In this document: in pieces, positions 46,774 through 57,200 of the stretch
Layout: each line of letters starts with the position of its first letter
Numbering within the stretch: the stretch's first letter is position 1
Source: Cryptomeria japonica
Taxonomy: Eukaryota; Streptophyta; Pinopsida; Cupressales; Cupressaceae
Assembly (NCBI RefSeq): GCF_030272615.1
Contig: NC_081412.1
Location: forward strand, 690,564,083 to 690,628,082
Reading direction: 5' to 3'
Length of the DNA: 64,000 nt
The notes under the pieces: model-generated
Told to the model about the DNA's origin: nothing
The model's database searches: none
The model's input: the letters and a program-made list of their open reading frames with translations, nothing else
Program-made: the position numbers and the translations under genes

Positions 46774-46804
46774 AGATACTGATTCACCCCCCCTCTCAGT
46801 ATCT
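46774..46804 (+). other. LTR-end hairpin, pol-less element
   Basis: Perfect 9-bp stem 'agatactga' / 'tcagtatct' with loop 'ttcaccccccctc'. It ends 15 bases before the LTR terminus and PBS. The copy in the 3' LTR (52731-52762) has diverged arms ('agatactaa' / 'tcagcatct'). Confidence 0.7.
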
Positions 46805-46819
46805 TTGGGAATCCTAACA

Positions 46820-46838
46820 ATTAGTATCAGAGCTTGGT
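46820..46838 (+). promoter_or_regulatory. Primer binding site of the pol-less element
   Basis: 'attagtatcagagcttggt' directly after the LTR. One base off the initiator tRNA-Met PBS core and near-identical to the copia element PBS context. Confidence 0.8.
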
Positions 46839-46890
46839 TCTCTATTTTCAAAAGCCTAATAGCTTGAGGAAGATCCTGACACTAGTAGAG

Positions 46891-47857
46891 ATGGAAAATT
46901 TGAGAAAGCAATTGGAAATGGCTCTTTCAGACTTTGATGTAGAAAAGGTGAAGAATATCAAAATTGAAGATGATCTGAAGGTTGCATAGGATATCATTCG
47001 AGGACTTCAAGAAAATCTCACTATTACAAGGAATAAGAGAAGAGAACTTTGTGAAAAGATGCACAATGATGATGATGAAAAAGAAACTCTTAATGACCTA
47101 GTGAACAAATTGAGACAAGAAAATAGTACAATGAAGAATGAGATGCAAGATATGACTATGAGATTTTGCAAAGAGACTGAAAATCGAAAGAAGAATGAAG
47201 ATGACTTGGCTAGAAGAATCAATGATGTTGCAAATGAAAATCTAAGACTCGGTCATGAGAATGATATGCTAAAGATAGATCTAATTCACTTAGAACATGA
47301 CAAAACTGAACTCATGAGATAGAAAGATTTCTTGGAAAATGAGTTGGATACTACAAATCAACACAAGGAGAAATTCAAGAAAAGTTCAAAGGAACTTGAT
47401 GACATGCTGAAGAATCAAAAACCTAATGGTGATACAAATGGCCTTGGCTTTGAAGTTGGTGAAAGCTTCGGTACTACAAACAATCATGATCATAGTAAAT
47501 CGGTAAGACAACCTAATGCTTACAAATTTAATGGGAAATTCTTTAACTATAACAAGTATGGTCATAGAGAAAATCAATGTAGATCTAGAAATTATCAAAA
47601 CACTAATGCAACCACCGGTCAATGTCTAAATGCAACAAAGTTGGTCACAATTTAGAAAATTGCAGAATGAATGTAAGATGTTATGTTTGTGGAAGATTTG
47701 GACACTTATCTAATCAATGTAGAACACACACCGACATAGGATATGGGAAAGCTATTCATAAAAACAATGTGACTTGTTATGCTTGTAACAAAATTGGACA
47801 TATTGCAAAATTTTGTAGAAGATATCACCGACAAATAACAAAGGACCCAGTTTGAAA
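46891..47857 (+). pseudogene. Coiled-coil protein with up to four CCHC knuckles (Gag-like)
   Basis: The ATG at 46891, 52 bases after the PBS, starts 'MENLRKQLEMALSDFDVEK'. The first 150 codons are Lys/Glu/Asn-rich with heptad spacing, a likely coiled coil, interrupted by TAG at about 46987 and 47320. A first knuckle near 47550-47582 is degenerate ('FNYNKYGHRENQC', both first Cys lost). One base is missing near 47622, exactly inside the second knuckle 'C-S-K-C-N-K-V-G-H...C'. Two perfect knuckles follow: 'CYVCGRFGHLSNQC' (47679-47720) and 'CYACNKIGHIAKFC' (47775-47816). The capsid-type (UBN2) region of normal copia Gag is absent. Nucleic-acid binding is a safe inference from the knuckles. Confidence 0.8.
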
Positions 47858-48298
47858 GGTAAAGAAAAGGTTGAAGAGGTAAAGCAAGAATTTTCAAAGC
47901 AATGGATCAGAAAGTCAGATTAGAATGTTGATGGGAATACTCCACTAACATAACAGAGTATCACTTCACCGACAAGAGACTCTTCATCTAACTGAAGGAA
48001 AATCCTTTGGGGGTTTGGCAACTAATTGAAAAACATGCTAATATACCCTCAGTTGATGGTGAGAAGTTAAAATTACTTCTTTACCGGCAGATGAGTTAAG
48101 TTTGACTTAACTAACAAGCATTAAATGTGGTAGTTGAAGAAAATAACATTATAAAGTAAGTGTTTTGGCTCCTTTTTCATTCACCGAGCATTCAAATCTT
48201 CGAGAGTGCGAAAATTTCTGAGCAAAGGCATCCTTAGCAAAAAGTGAAGTAGTTCATCCAAGCACTCATCCTAAAGGAAGATTGAGGTATTTATAACT
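47858..48298 (+). other. Spacer between Gag-like gene and ORF2
   Basis: About 440 bp where a complete copia element would carry pol. The first 60 bases can be read as a Gag tail ('KGKEKVEEVKQEFSKQWIRK'). The remainder is non-coding in all frames, with no pol motif. Confidence 0.6.
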
Positions 48299-51200
48299 AT
48301 GGCTTCTTCATCTGCACCTAAATTTATTGCAAACCCTACTGTGATTGAGGTTATCAAGCATCCTAGACCCGCATTCAAACCGATTCTCGAAATTGCGAAG
48401 AAAGATGATACCCTAGAAGCATTTTTGAAAATACCTAAGGGAGTAGTTTATGCAGAGGATCCTAGAATATACATACATTGCATTTTTGAAAATACCTAAG
48501 GGAGTAGTTTATGTAGAGGATCCTAGAATATACATACATTGTCATATTGAGGAATTAGGAGATGATGAAATCAAGAACATGTATAGGACTGTAATCTGTA
48601 ATGAAAATGGTAATATCAAACCGGAACACAAGGTAGTGGAAACCCTAGGTTTTGTGGATATTCTTAGCATCCCTAATTTTCCTGAAGATGTGATAAGAAT
48701 AGTCCTAAGCAGAGTCCATGGTGAATTATTTTGGTTGGATTCCATCCATAAGATCACTAAAGAAGCAGTTAGGGCAGTAACAGGCTTACCTTGCACCAGT
48801 AGCAGACCTGACAGAACTAAGAAAGTTTCAAATGACACTATGACAACCTTAACTAGCGCAACATTTGACAAAAGATCCCTAAGAGTCAATGATGTGAAGG
48901 ACATCAATGTCAAATTTGTCAATATGATTCTTGTCTATAAGGCTACACATGCAAATAGGTTAAACTCAATATCCAACCTATGTATTAAAAGTGCATATGA
49001 CATGGGGAACGACAATAAAAGAATTGATGTATGTGAATGGCTTAAAGATGAATTGATAGACAACCTAAAGAAAATCAAAGGTGATAAGAAGGGAACTTTC
49101 AGATCTGGAAATCCGCTTGTATGCTTAATGCTATACATTACCAAGGAAGTACCTGATATTGGTAAGAAAGACTTTGGTTTTGATATACCGGTAGGAAAGC
49201 AACTGTTGGACATATTGAACAACATGGGATATGACAGAGAGAAACATATAAATGAACATTTTCAAGCATTGAAGGCCCAAATGAAGACAAGAATAAGACT
49301 ATCTCAAGCAATTGTTGACAAATATCAAAAGGAGATATGCTTTGTAATTAAGAAAGATGAAATTTGGATGGAGGCAGTTGTCCCTAGAACTCTTTGGGTA
49401 ACTGAGATGGGATATGAGACCGATGATAACATAATTGAGACCTATGCAAAAGCCCTCCTTGAAGCACCAAAAGAACCATCTGAGAAAGTTTTTGGCAATT
49501 CAGAAACAATTGAGAGTGGCATCCAATCTTAGAAAAGAGTCAAGAAAACTAAACAAATAATGAGGAAAGGTACAAGACATGCTAAAGCAATTAAAGAAGA
49601 TGTACTTAACAAAACTAGTATCAAGGAAAGTGAGTTGGAAGGACTTCAACCGGAAGCTCATCTTTCACCTATTGCAACTTCTTCTAAAAGTGATATACCA
49701 CCTGAGTTCAAAAGGGTAGTAAGGAAAAGAAAACCCTCACCAGAACCCTCACCTACACCCATAAGAACAAGACAAAAGCAACAGGCAGCTAGGCCTCTAG
49801 CTAAGAAGTTAACTCCAAAGAAAAAGAAGGTAAAATAGGCTATTTCTCCACTAGACAAACTTTTAAATGAAATAACTGAGGATGGAAAATTGAAAAATAT
49901 TAGCAAGCTATATAACACACTTTCTAATGATGATAAAGAGAGCATAGAGAATAGTACACTTAGACATATACAAGAAATTTTTTATGGAGATTGTTGATGA
50001 TATACCCAATGATTTATATAGAAGACTAGAAGCTAGAAGGGTAGCTATTGTTGAGTTAGATAAAAAGATAAAAATAGAAAAATTACTTGCAGTTCACCCA
50101 ATGAACTCCACTAAAGAGATAGATGAATTAATCAGTGAGGCCAACCGGACAATATTTTCAACCGGTCACTGACATGTAGCACTAATGGCAGGCAGAGTGA
50201 ATGAAATCACTGAAGAAACTGTAGATTAATGGGATATATTCTTTGTTGGAAAGGAGAAACAAGAAGAACTTAAAAGACCCAAGACTATCAAAGTCTACCA
50301 AAAGGACAAGGATAAGGGGAAAGGTAAGGTAGGTGGACCTCAAAGCCTAAAGATAACTGATAACATGCCCCCACCTCTTTCTGATACTCCACTGGTAGAA
50401 ACTGTTGACACACAACCGGAAACATAGAGTATGGAGACTCCTCATGAGGATACAAATCCCGAGTCTGAAATTTTGTACACTATGAACATAGACACCCAAG
50501 AGGTAAATATTGTGGTAGATAAGGAATCAACTGAGAAGACAGATGTGGCAACAAAGCCACTGATAGAAAATGTTGGAATTGATAACATTAGAATTGGGGA
50601 ACAACAACCAACTGAAGAATCAATGATCCTCCGGATACTGGAAAGGCAGAGACCACAAATGTGCATACTATTGCATCTACTGAGTCATCGACAACTACAG
50701 AAACTGAAAAACCAACTGAGTCACTGGCAGTAGACAGTACAGAGGTGAACAAAGAGAAACCGATAGTGGATACCACTGGTAAAGCATCAGAAACACTGGT
50801 AGATAACATTGAGAAATAATCAGAAAAACAGACAGAGACAAAAGCAGAGAAACAATTAGAGTCACAGGTTCAAACAGAGACAGTGTCGCCTTCATTTGAA
50901 AAGCCCAAACCTTTGGTAGTGGAAATACAAACTCAAACAGATCCTCCTGAGAAAGAGGAAAGCAAAGCTATCACTACAACCGATGGACTACAGATTGTGA
51001 GGATAGTTGGACAGTCACCTGACACATCAATGACTGAATTCCAGCCATCAAATGTGACAGAGGTACTCTTGGACTCAATAAAGAAAATAACAGAGTGTAA
51101 TGCACAAGCTTACAAGGCTATAGATGACACATTACCAATTTTGAAAATGATAGCTCCAAAGTGTAACATAGATAATAAAGATTCTTTGGACCAATTAGAC

Positions 51201-51655
51201 ACATTGTCTAAATATATAACCGACAATCTAATTACACTGAACTAGATAAATGAAGACACATTCAAAGAGAAAATGAATAAGGAGAAAGAAAAATTCTTTG
51301 AAGAAATAGTGAAGAAAAATAAGGAACAAATAGACACCTTATTACCAGCACTAGGAGAAACAATTTTGGATTTCAAGAAACTGTACAAAGATACCTGCAA
51401 AACTGATATTTTGATAGAGGACATAGATTCAGAGATTAGCAAAGCACAAAAGGAAATCAACAATATTGCTAACAATTTAATAGGAACATCAGATTCATTT
51501 TTGGAAATTGAAAAGAACATTGCAGTCCTTGAGGAGAAAATCAAGAAGTTAGAAAAAGATAAAGAAAAGATAAAGCATAAGGCAAAGGATTTAAAATGCA
51601 AACTAGGCCCTAAACTAGATTACCTCATTTCTTTGAGAAATTTTTTTTTCTGAGG
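48299..51655 (+). pseudogene. ORF2 of the pol-less element, unknown function, C-terminal coiled coil
   Basis: Formerly about 1100 codons. The start 'MASSSAPKFIANPTVIEV' lies at 48299. A 61-bp tandem duplication near 48422-48544 shifts the frame. 48450-49532 is a globular-looking region ('ITKEAVRAVTGLPC', 'LVYKATHANRLNSISNLCIK', 'RIDVCEWLKDELI'). Its layout resembles the putative plant transposon protein domain found in retroelement-derived ORFs, but that link is weak. Next come a basic Pro-rich stretch (49560-49838), 'LLNEITEDGKLKN', a shift near 49980, 'MAGRVNEITEE', a Glu/Thr-rich stretch (50430-50900) and a strong coiled coil (51273-51640). The frame is in order apart from about three shifts and six stops. 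Homologous to 61386-64000. Confidence 0.75.
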
Positions 51656-51872
51656 CTCTTGTTCTAGGTCTTAAGACACCAGAAGAGCAAATGAACACAC
51701 TCACTGGTACAATTTAGAGAACAGAAGTGGCATTAAAGGACAGCGAGAGGTTCAGCGACAGTCAAAATTTTGCATTGGCAGACATCTATCAGATTGTAAC
51801 CCACCGGTTACAAGGATCTAGGTAGGAACCACACTCCATGAACAGTGAATGACAACCTTTGTCATTGATTCC

Positions 51873-51991
51873 AAAGGGGGAGTAGTGGAGATGAGAAAAA
51901 TGATCAGAAGAAAGGCATCATCAGCTCAGGGGGAGCACGTAATTTGATAACACAGTTTTGGTAAGACAATTTTGGCAAATAAGGGGGAGAT
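51873..51991 (+). promoter_or_regulatory. Three polypurine tracts, pol-less element
   Basis: 'aaagggggagt' at 51873-51883 (preceded by 'gtcattgattcc'), 'cagggggagca' at 51927-51937, and 'aagggggagat' at 51981-51991 abutting the 3' LTR. The last is the functional PPT by position. Confidence 0.7.
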
Positions 51992-52777
51992 TGTTGGAAA
52001 ATGCACACTCCAATGAGAAATTGTAGGTGATTGAAGGTATTGTCATTGATGGAAACCTTACAATCATATGATACCGATAGGCACTAGCACCGATAGACTC
52101 TACACCGGCATACAGTTCATTGGCATCGAAAAGAAAGATTACCGGTGCCATGGCTGACAGGAATTTTGTTTAAATTATATTTGTATTTAATTGTAAAATC
52201 CTTTTGTAAGCCGACATGGAGGATTGTAATAAGACTTATATAAGTATGAGATCTTGTAGATCATTTAGAGAAGTAAGTATGGAAGGATTATTGCAGACCT
52301 AATGTGCGAATTGTAAGGCAAATTTTGGATAAGGGTTTATGATTATTGTAGAGCTTAAACCGGTACTGAATCTGGCATAGTAGATGCTGATCTGAAGTAG
52401 TACATGACATTGGATTTGTATAATCCATTTTGTAAGTCAGTGTGACTTCATTTGTAACTAAGCAGTGAGCTCTAGGCACTTGGCCTTCCTGCATGTGCAG
52501 GCCCCTATTGTATCAGTAATATTCTTTTATTGGCCAGTAAGCGAATATTGTGTGTCACAAATCCCACCGAGGTTTTTCCCACACCGGGTTTCCTCGTTAA
52601 AAATATTGTGTTATGGTGTGTCTTTCATGTTGTGGTTGTTGTTCTCATTTACTACATTATTTTTGGTTTACTGGTACATAGTTTTGAAATGCTTTTCATG
52701 TTATAATTCAAGAAAATTTTTATATTGGTCAGATACTAATTCACCCCCCCCTCTCAGCATCTTTGGGAATCCTAACA
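51992..52777 (+). repeat. 3' LTR of the pol-less element (786 bp)
   Basis: TGTTGGAAAATG...GAATCCTAACA, aligned end to end with the 5' LTR with scattered differences, and followed by GGATA. Confidence 0.9.
52237..52244 (+). promoter_or_regulatory. TATA box, pol-less element 3' LTR
   Basis: 'tatataag', at the position matching 46282 in the 5' LTR. Confidence 0.5.
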
Positions 52778-52782
52778 GGATA

Positions 52783-52890
52783 TATCTCGTGTCACATTTT
52801 CAATGTACGTATGTTGTGTATTCTTTGCATATGGCTTCTATGTGTTGATTTGATTGAAATGTTTAAATGGGTTATGTGGAAATTGTCATA
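52783..52890 (+). mobile_element. Solo LTR, third segment
   Basis: Continues 'tatctcgtgtcacattttca' after the GGATA duplication, completing the R/U5-type motif begun at 46010. The right end is not resolved. Confidence 0.4.
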
Positions 52891-52899
52891 AAGATGGTT

Positions 52900-53078
52900 G
52901 CAAGTTTCCTTACATTTTTATATTTCTTAGAATCCCTTTTTCTTTTCAATCTTCTTCGTCTTCTTCTCTTTGGCGATTTGTTATTTCTCATGTTGAGAAT
53001 AAATTTTAAAGATAGTATTGGGATGAATATTGGTGGTAATTGGTGTTAAAATTGGGTGGGCTTAGAGGAGTAGTGTTG
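52900..53078 (+). repeat. Short dispersed repeat, left copy
   Basis: Matches 59010-59186 in the same orientation: 'atccctttttcttttcaatc' through 'gaatattggtggtaatt' to 'tagtgttggagg'. The match stops abruptly at both right ends, so the pair brackets the 53079-59009 interval. Confidence 0.7.
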
Positions 53079-54281
53079 GAGGTGTTGTCAGTATTTTTGA
53101 TAACGTGTAGGAAATCTTGCCTTTTAGCTATTGGGGTCTGTCAAGGTTTATATTTATTTACCCTTGTCTAAGGTTTATGATTTCTAAAGGTTTAGGGTTT
53201 TGTAAATTTCAAAAGTTCTTAAAGAATGAACATTTTGTGTTGTTCTTCTAAACCTTTTATTTGAGCTTATTGCTTTTTCCACTTAAGTGGAAGGGTTGTC
53301 GCATCATTGCAAAGTGGCCATTTTAAGTATAGGCTTAGGCCGGTTCTAAATAAGCTTGCAATACTTCGCGCAGTCTTAAGTCTTTTCCCTTTATATCTGT
53401 CGAGTGTGTTAATGGTCGGATATGTTTCTTCAGATCTTGCAGCTGTCGCTATATCACAACATAAAGTTGCACGATGGTTATTATTCGCAACATAGCGACC
53501 AACCACTAGCGATGGACTATGGCTGGTAGGTTAACGCTGGCTGTTAAGGCAGACAGTGCGGAGATGGGGGTTAAGTGATAATGAATTATAAAGGGCGAGC
53601 AGGTTTGAGCTGATCTCATAACTATCGCTATACCGCAACATAAAGTTGCATGATGGTTATTAGTCATAACATAGTGACTGAATGGTGGGGCCCACTAGAA
53701 GGGAGCAACCAAGGCATGTTAAAGCTCTGGTAAGATAAGAGAAGATCAACGATGGCCGCTATACTGCAAAGGGAAGATGCTCAACTAATAACCTTTCAGG
53801 ATCAGCGATAAAGGGCGGATAAGTGACCAACCGATGGGCCCACTATGGAAATTGTTGTTGTTAACGAGTGTGTTAGTTTGGCAAGATCTGATGGTGGTCG
53901 TTGGAGTGCAATGGAAATATGTCCAAACTTTAATCATTGCGGATTAGCAACTAAAGGAGAAATGTTCAAAGGGAGCCCTTCTGGGCTGTTGGAGCTAGAT
54001 TTTTATAATTTCAAAAAGTTTAATTGCCGAAGTGTGCAGCTTTATGAATTGGTAATCAATGCTTAGTTACTGTTAAGGCTCATTAATAAGGCAGCGTCCA
54101 AAATTCAATTTATCAAAGAAGAATTCGAAGAGATTTGCAGAGAATAGGTGCACTGTCTGAATTCTCTCAAGCTACAAGTAAGTTTTTCTATGAATCTACT
54201 CTGTATCGCTTTCTCTTGTGGCACTCAAAATTCATAAGGAATTATCAGAAATAGTGATTGAGGTAGGGATAGTTTTTTAAG
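53079..54281 (+). other. Leader-like region upstream of the unknown long ORF
   Basis: Non-coding in all frames apart from short chance ORFs. It contains two copies, 178 bases apart, of a block with inverted-repeat ends (53445-53499 and 53623-53678) and a weaker third (about 53757-53815). A donor-like 'caagtaagt' at about 54175 and acceptor-like 'ttttttaag' just before the ATG at 54282 could mark an intron in the leader; this is speculative. Confidence 0.45.
53445..53678 (+). repeat. Direct repeat of a stem-forming block, two copies
   Basis: Copy 1 begins 'gtcgctat' (53445) and ends with its complement 'atagcgac' (53492-53499). Copy 2 begins 'tatcgctat' (53623) and ends 'atagtgac' (53671-53678). 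The interior 'aacataaagttgca' and 'gatggttatta' is shared. Confidence 0.7.
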
Positions 54282-57200
54282 ATGGCACCGCGAAAGGAAC
54301 CTAGAGGAAAGGTGGATTACCAAGAACGAGCTATCTGTGATGATTTATTGCAATTGGCTCAATCCACCAATAATGTAGCCAAAATGAAAGAACTTGTGCC
54401 TAAAGCTCCCCATCTGAAAATTGGTGACGGGCTATATGATAAATGTTGTTGGTTGAGGGATGCCCAAATAAGCATGACCGGTTTAGGTTTATTTAGGGTA
54501 GGATTTAGTTAGTGGAATTCACTTGCTCCTATGAATAGTATATGGGAGTTGGATGTTGGAAAGCTTGTGGTGCCCAAAGTATTCATGGATGTTGACCTAC
54601 TGACTCAAATTGGCAAAAACTATGACCCCATCATTAAAACTATGAGAAATGTAAATGGGGGATCTCTAATTGAAATCAATGATGATGAATTCAAGAATTT
54701 TTTTTGGCTAAGTGAGGTCTCAAACTATTTGGAGCCTATTGATTTTGACATGCTTAAGGAGGTCTATGATACACAAAAGAATCACCTTAGGAGTGGGCCA
54801 TTGAAAGAATTCTTTGCAAAAATAGGATGATTGACATTAGTAGGCCCAAGCACAATGGAGCCTTTCCCTTTGAATTTATTTACTTTGAGGGCTAAGGTAA
54901 TATACTGGTATTTATGTCAGATTCTTGGGGAAGATGCAGAAAGAACCATGCCAACCCACTACATGCTTATGATGGCACAGGTTTTGAACCCATCTCTGGC
55001 AGTGACTTATGATTTTGCACCCTACCTTACTGATGCCATTCATGAAGGCCTAATTGGAATAAAAAATTCTAAGGTAGATAGACCTTTTGGATGGTATTCC
55101 CTTCTTATGCACATGTTCTTATTTAAAGGTGTTGAATACTTTGCAAATGAGATGGACTTGTTAAGGGAAAACGATGGAGAAGAAATGCCTATTCAATTAT
55201 GGAGTATAGTTTTGTCTTGGGACAGGAAGGATGCAAGTTATTTGAAATTTTATAGATACTTTGCATCCAGGCTTAGAATCCTTTTATGCCAAGAAAACCC
55301 TAGGATTCCTAAGGCCCTCTTAGAATTCATTAGACCCAAAGAGTTTGCTGAAGGTATTAAAATTGTACACAACTGCGGGGATATAATTTTGTACCCTGTT
55401 TCTACTATTTTTAGAGTGTATGGTTTTAGGTGAATTCCATATCTGCTCCCCTACCAGGTCCCTTTAAAGGTAGGCATAGCTGAGATCTTGAGGCAAATTG
55501 GAGACCTACAAGAATAAGAGTTGACAAACAAACGAAGGGGGACCATTTTCCCAAAAATCACTGTGGCACATCAGTTTGTGATCACCAAGGGTGGCTGGGT
55601 ACATTTTGAGAATTTTCTTCAGCCATATAGGTTATCCACTACAGTTGCTAGATTTGTTGATCTAGAGGACTTCTTCAAAGGTATGTTTAGGAAGAAAGTT
55701 AGGTGTGGGGGTAAAGCTCATCAATTTCATTTCCCTAAGGACCTAATAAGGAATAAATTAAATCTGGATGAACAAGAAGTAAGGAAGGAGAAATGGATAG
55801 CATTCAAGAAAACTCTAGATTTTATTCAACATTTTGATAGAAACTATGATCCGTTGGCTAGTTTTAATCCTTTTGAAGAGAAGATTAATTTTTTGGTGGT
55901 CTATTTTGAGGATCTAATGCATACTTTAAAAGAGAAAAAGGAGGTTGTAATAGGAGCTGATCTTGAGAAAGCTAAACTTGTTCTAGCTAAGCCTTCTTAT
56001 GCCAAGGTGGTTACCCCGGGTGAGTATGTGATGTACAAAAGATCAGGGTATAACATAGTAATGCCCCAAAATGATGAGCCCTCCACTTCAAAGGGAAAAA
56101 GGCTAATAAAAGATGTCACTAAATTGCAAGCTTCCCAAAAAAGGCAAAGGGTAGGGAAAGAAGTGCAGTCAAGTGAGCCCTTGTATTCTCCTTCCTAATC
56201 CCCAATACACATAGGAGATGAGTATGTAGTAGCTAAACAATTGTTGCAATTAAGGAGTCTTGGAGAAAATGCATGCACCTATGGAGAGTTGCAAGAGAGA
56301 ATGCCAGAAGAGCCAACAAGTGCCAAAATGGACTTGACTGTTGAAGAGTTTGTAGGCAAAGAACTGGACCCTGTCATTAAGCAGGCCAATGAGGAAGTTT
56401 TTGGCAAACAACAATTTTGTTAAAACATGAGCATTTTTACAATTTGTTTGGAGGAAACATATAGAGAAATTCAAGGAGAGGTGTGAGAAGGGGAAGGTTG
56501 AATATCCCCACAAAGATGCATCTATTATTGAGGAAGAAGTGAAGCAGGAGATGTTAGTAGAATTTAAGGAAATTACCCCTGAGAAGGGGATGAAACTGAT
56601 TGCAAAAGCTGGAGTGTTTATTCTCCCTGAGTGGGATATAGCTGATGCATTGATTCTTGATGTAGTCAGAAAAGAGACTAAGCCTCTAGAAGGGGTAACT
56701 TACAACACTGACCATGCGGCCCTGGTCATTAAGAAGAGAAGAAAGAAAAAAGAGAAAAGACTTCTCATAATCTAGTTATTCAGGAGGCATGATTGTTAAG
56801 AGAATGAAGGACACATGGGTGGTAGAGGCTGCCAGTACAACTTTAGAATCTAAAAAGTTCAGTATGGCAGTGGCTGAGAAAGAAGCCAAGGAGAAAGCTA
56901 ATCTCCAGGTGAAGTTGGAGGTAATCCTAAAAGTCTTTAATGAAGCTAAACTTGAGATAGCTCATAAGGACAACACAATTGCAAAGTTGAAGAGCTAGAT
57001 GGGAGGGCAACAAAAAAAAGGTGAGCCTACTAATTTGATGATTGCCTCTTCTCTAGTCAGACCTCCTCCTACTAGCCCAATTATTGAATTCCCTCCTTCT
57101 CTTGTGACTCCTAGTTTTCAATCTACAGAAAGTATCCAAGATGAGATGGAAAGATTGAAGCAAGCTCATGCGATTTTTGCAAGTAAATATGAAGAGAAGA

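Larger units (their letters stand above)
46039..46819 (+). repeat. 5' LTR of the pol-less element (781 bp)
   Basis: TGTTGGCAAATG...GAATCCTAACA. TATA-like 'catataagta' at about 46280-46289. A 'gtttcctcgttaaaaatatt' R/U5 region precedes the terminal hairpin. Confidence 0.9.
46039..52777 (+). mobile_element. Pol-less LTR element with Gag-like and ORF2 genes (6.7 kb)
   Basis: Exact target duplication GGATA (46034-46038 and 52778-52782). LTRs of 781 and 786 bp. PBS of initiator tRNA-Met type, and three polypurine tracts before the 3' LTR. Between the LTRs there is only a coiled-coil/zinc-knuckle protein (46891-47857) and a long ORF2 (48299-51655). No protease, integrase, RT or RNase H motif is found in any frame. 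The element is therefore non-autonomous, either a deletion derivative of a Sirevirus-like parent or a stable non-autonomous family. Confidence 0.85.

Noticed and set aside
47386-47622. Antisense ORFs opposite the Gag-like gene and ORF2 (also 48542-48922, 48935-49225, 51242-51601)
   Set aside because: Low-complexity complements of Lys/Glu-rich coding sequence, giving Ser/Phe/Leu-rich readings typical of antisense shadows.
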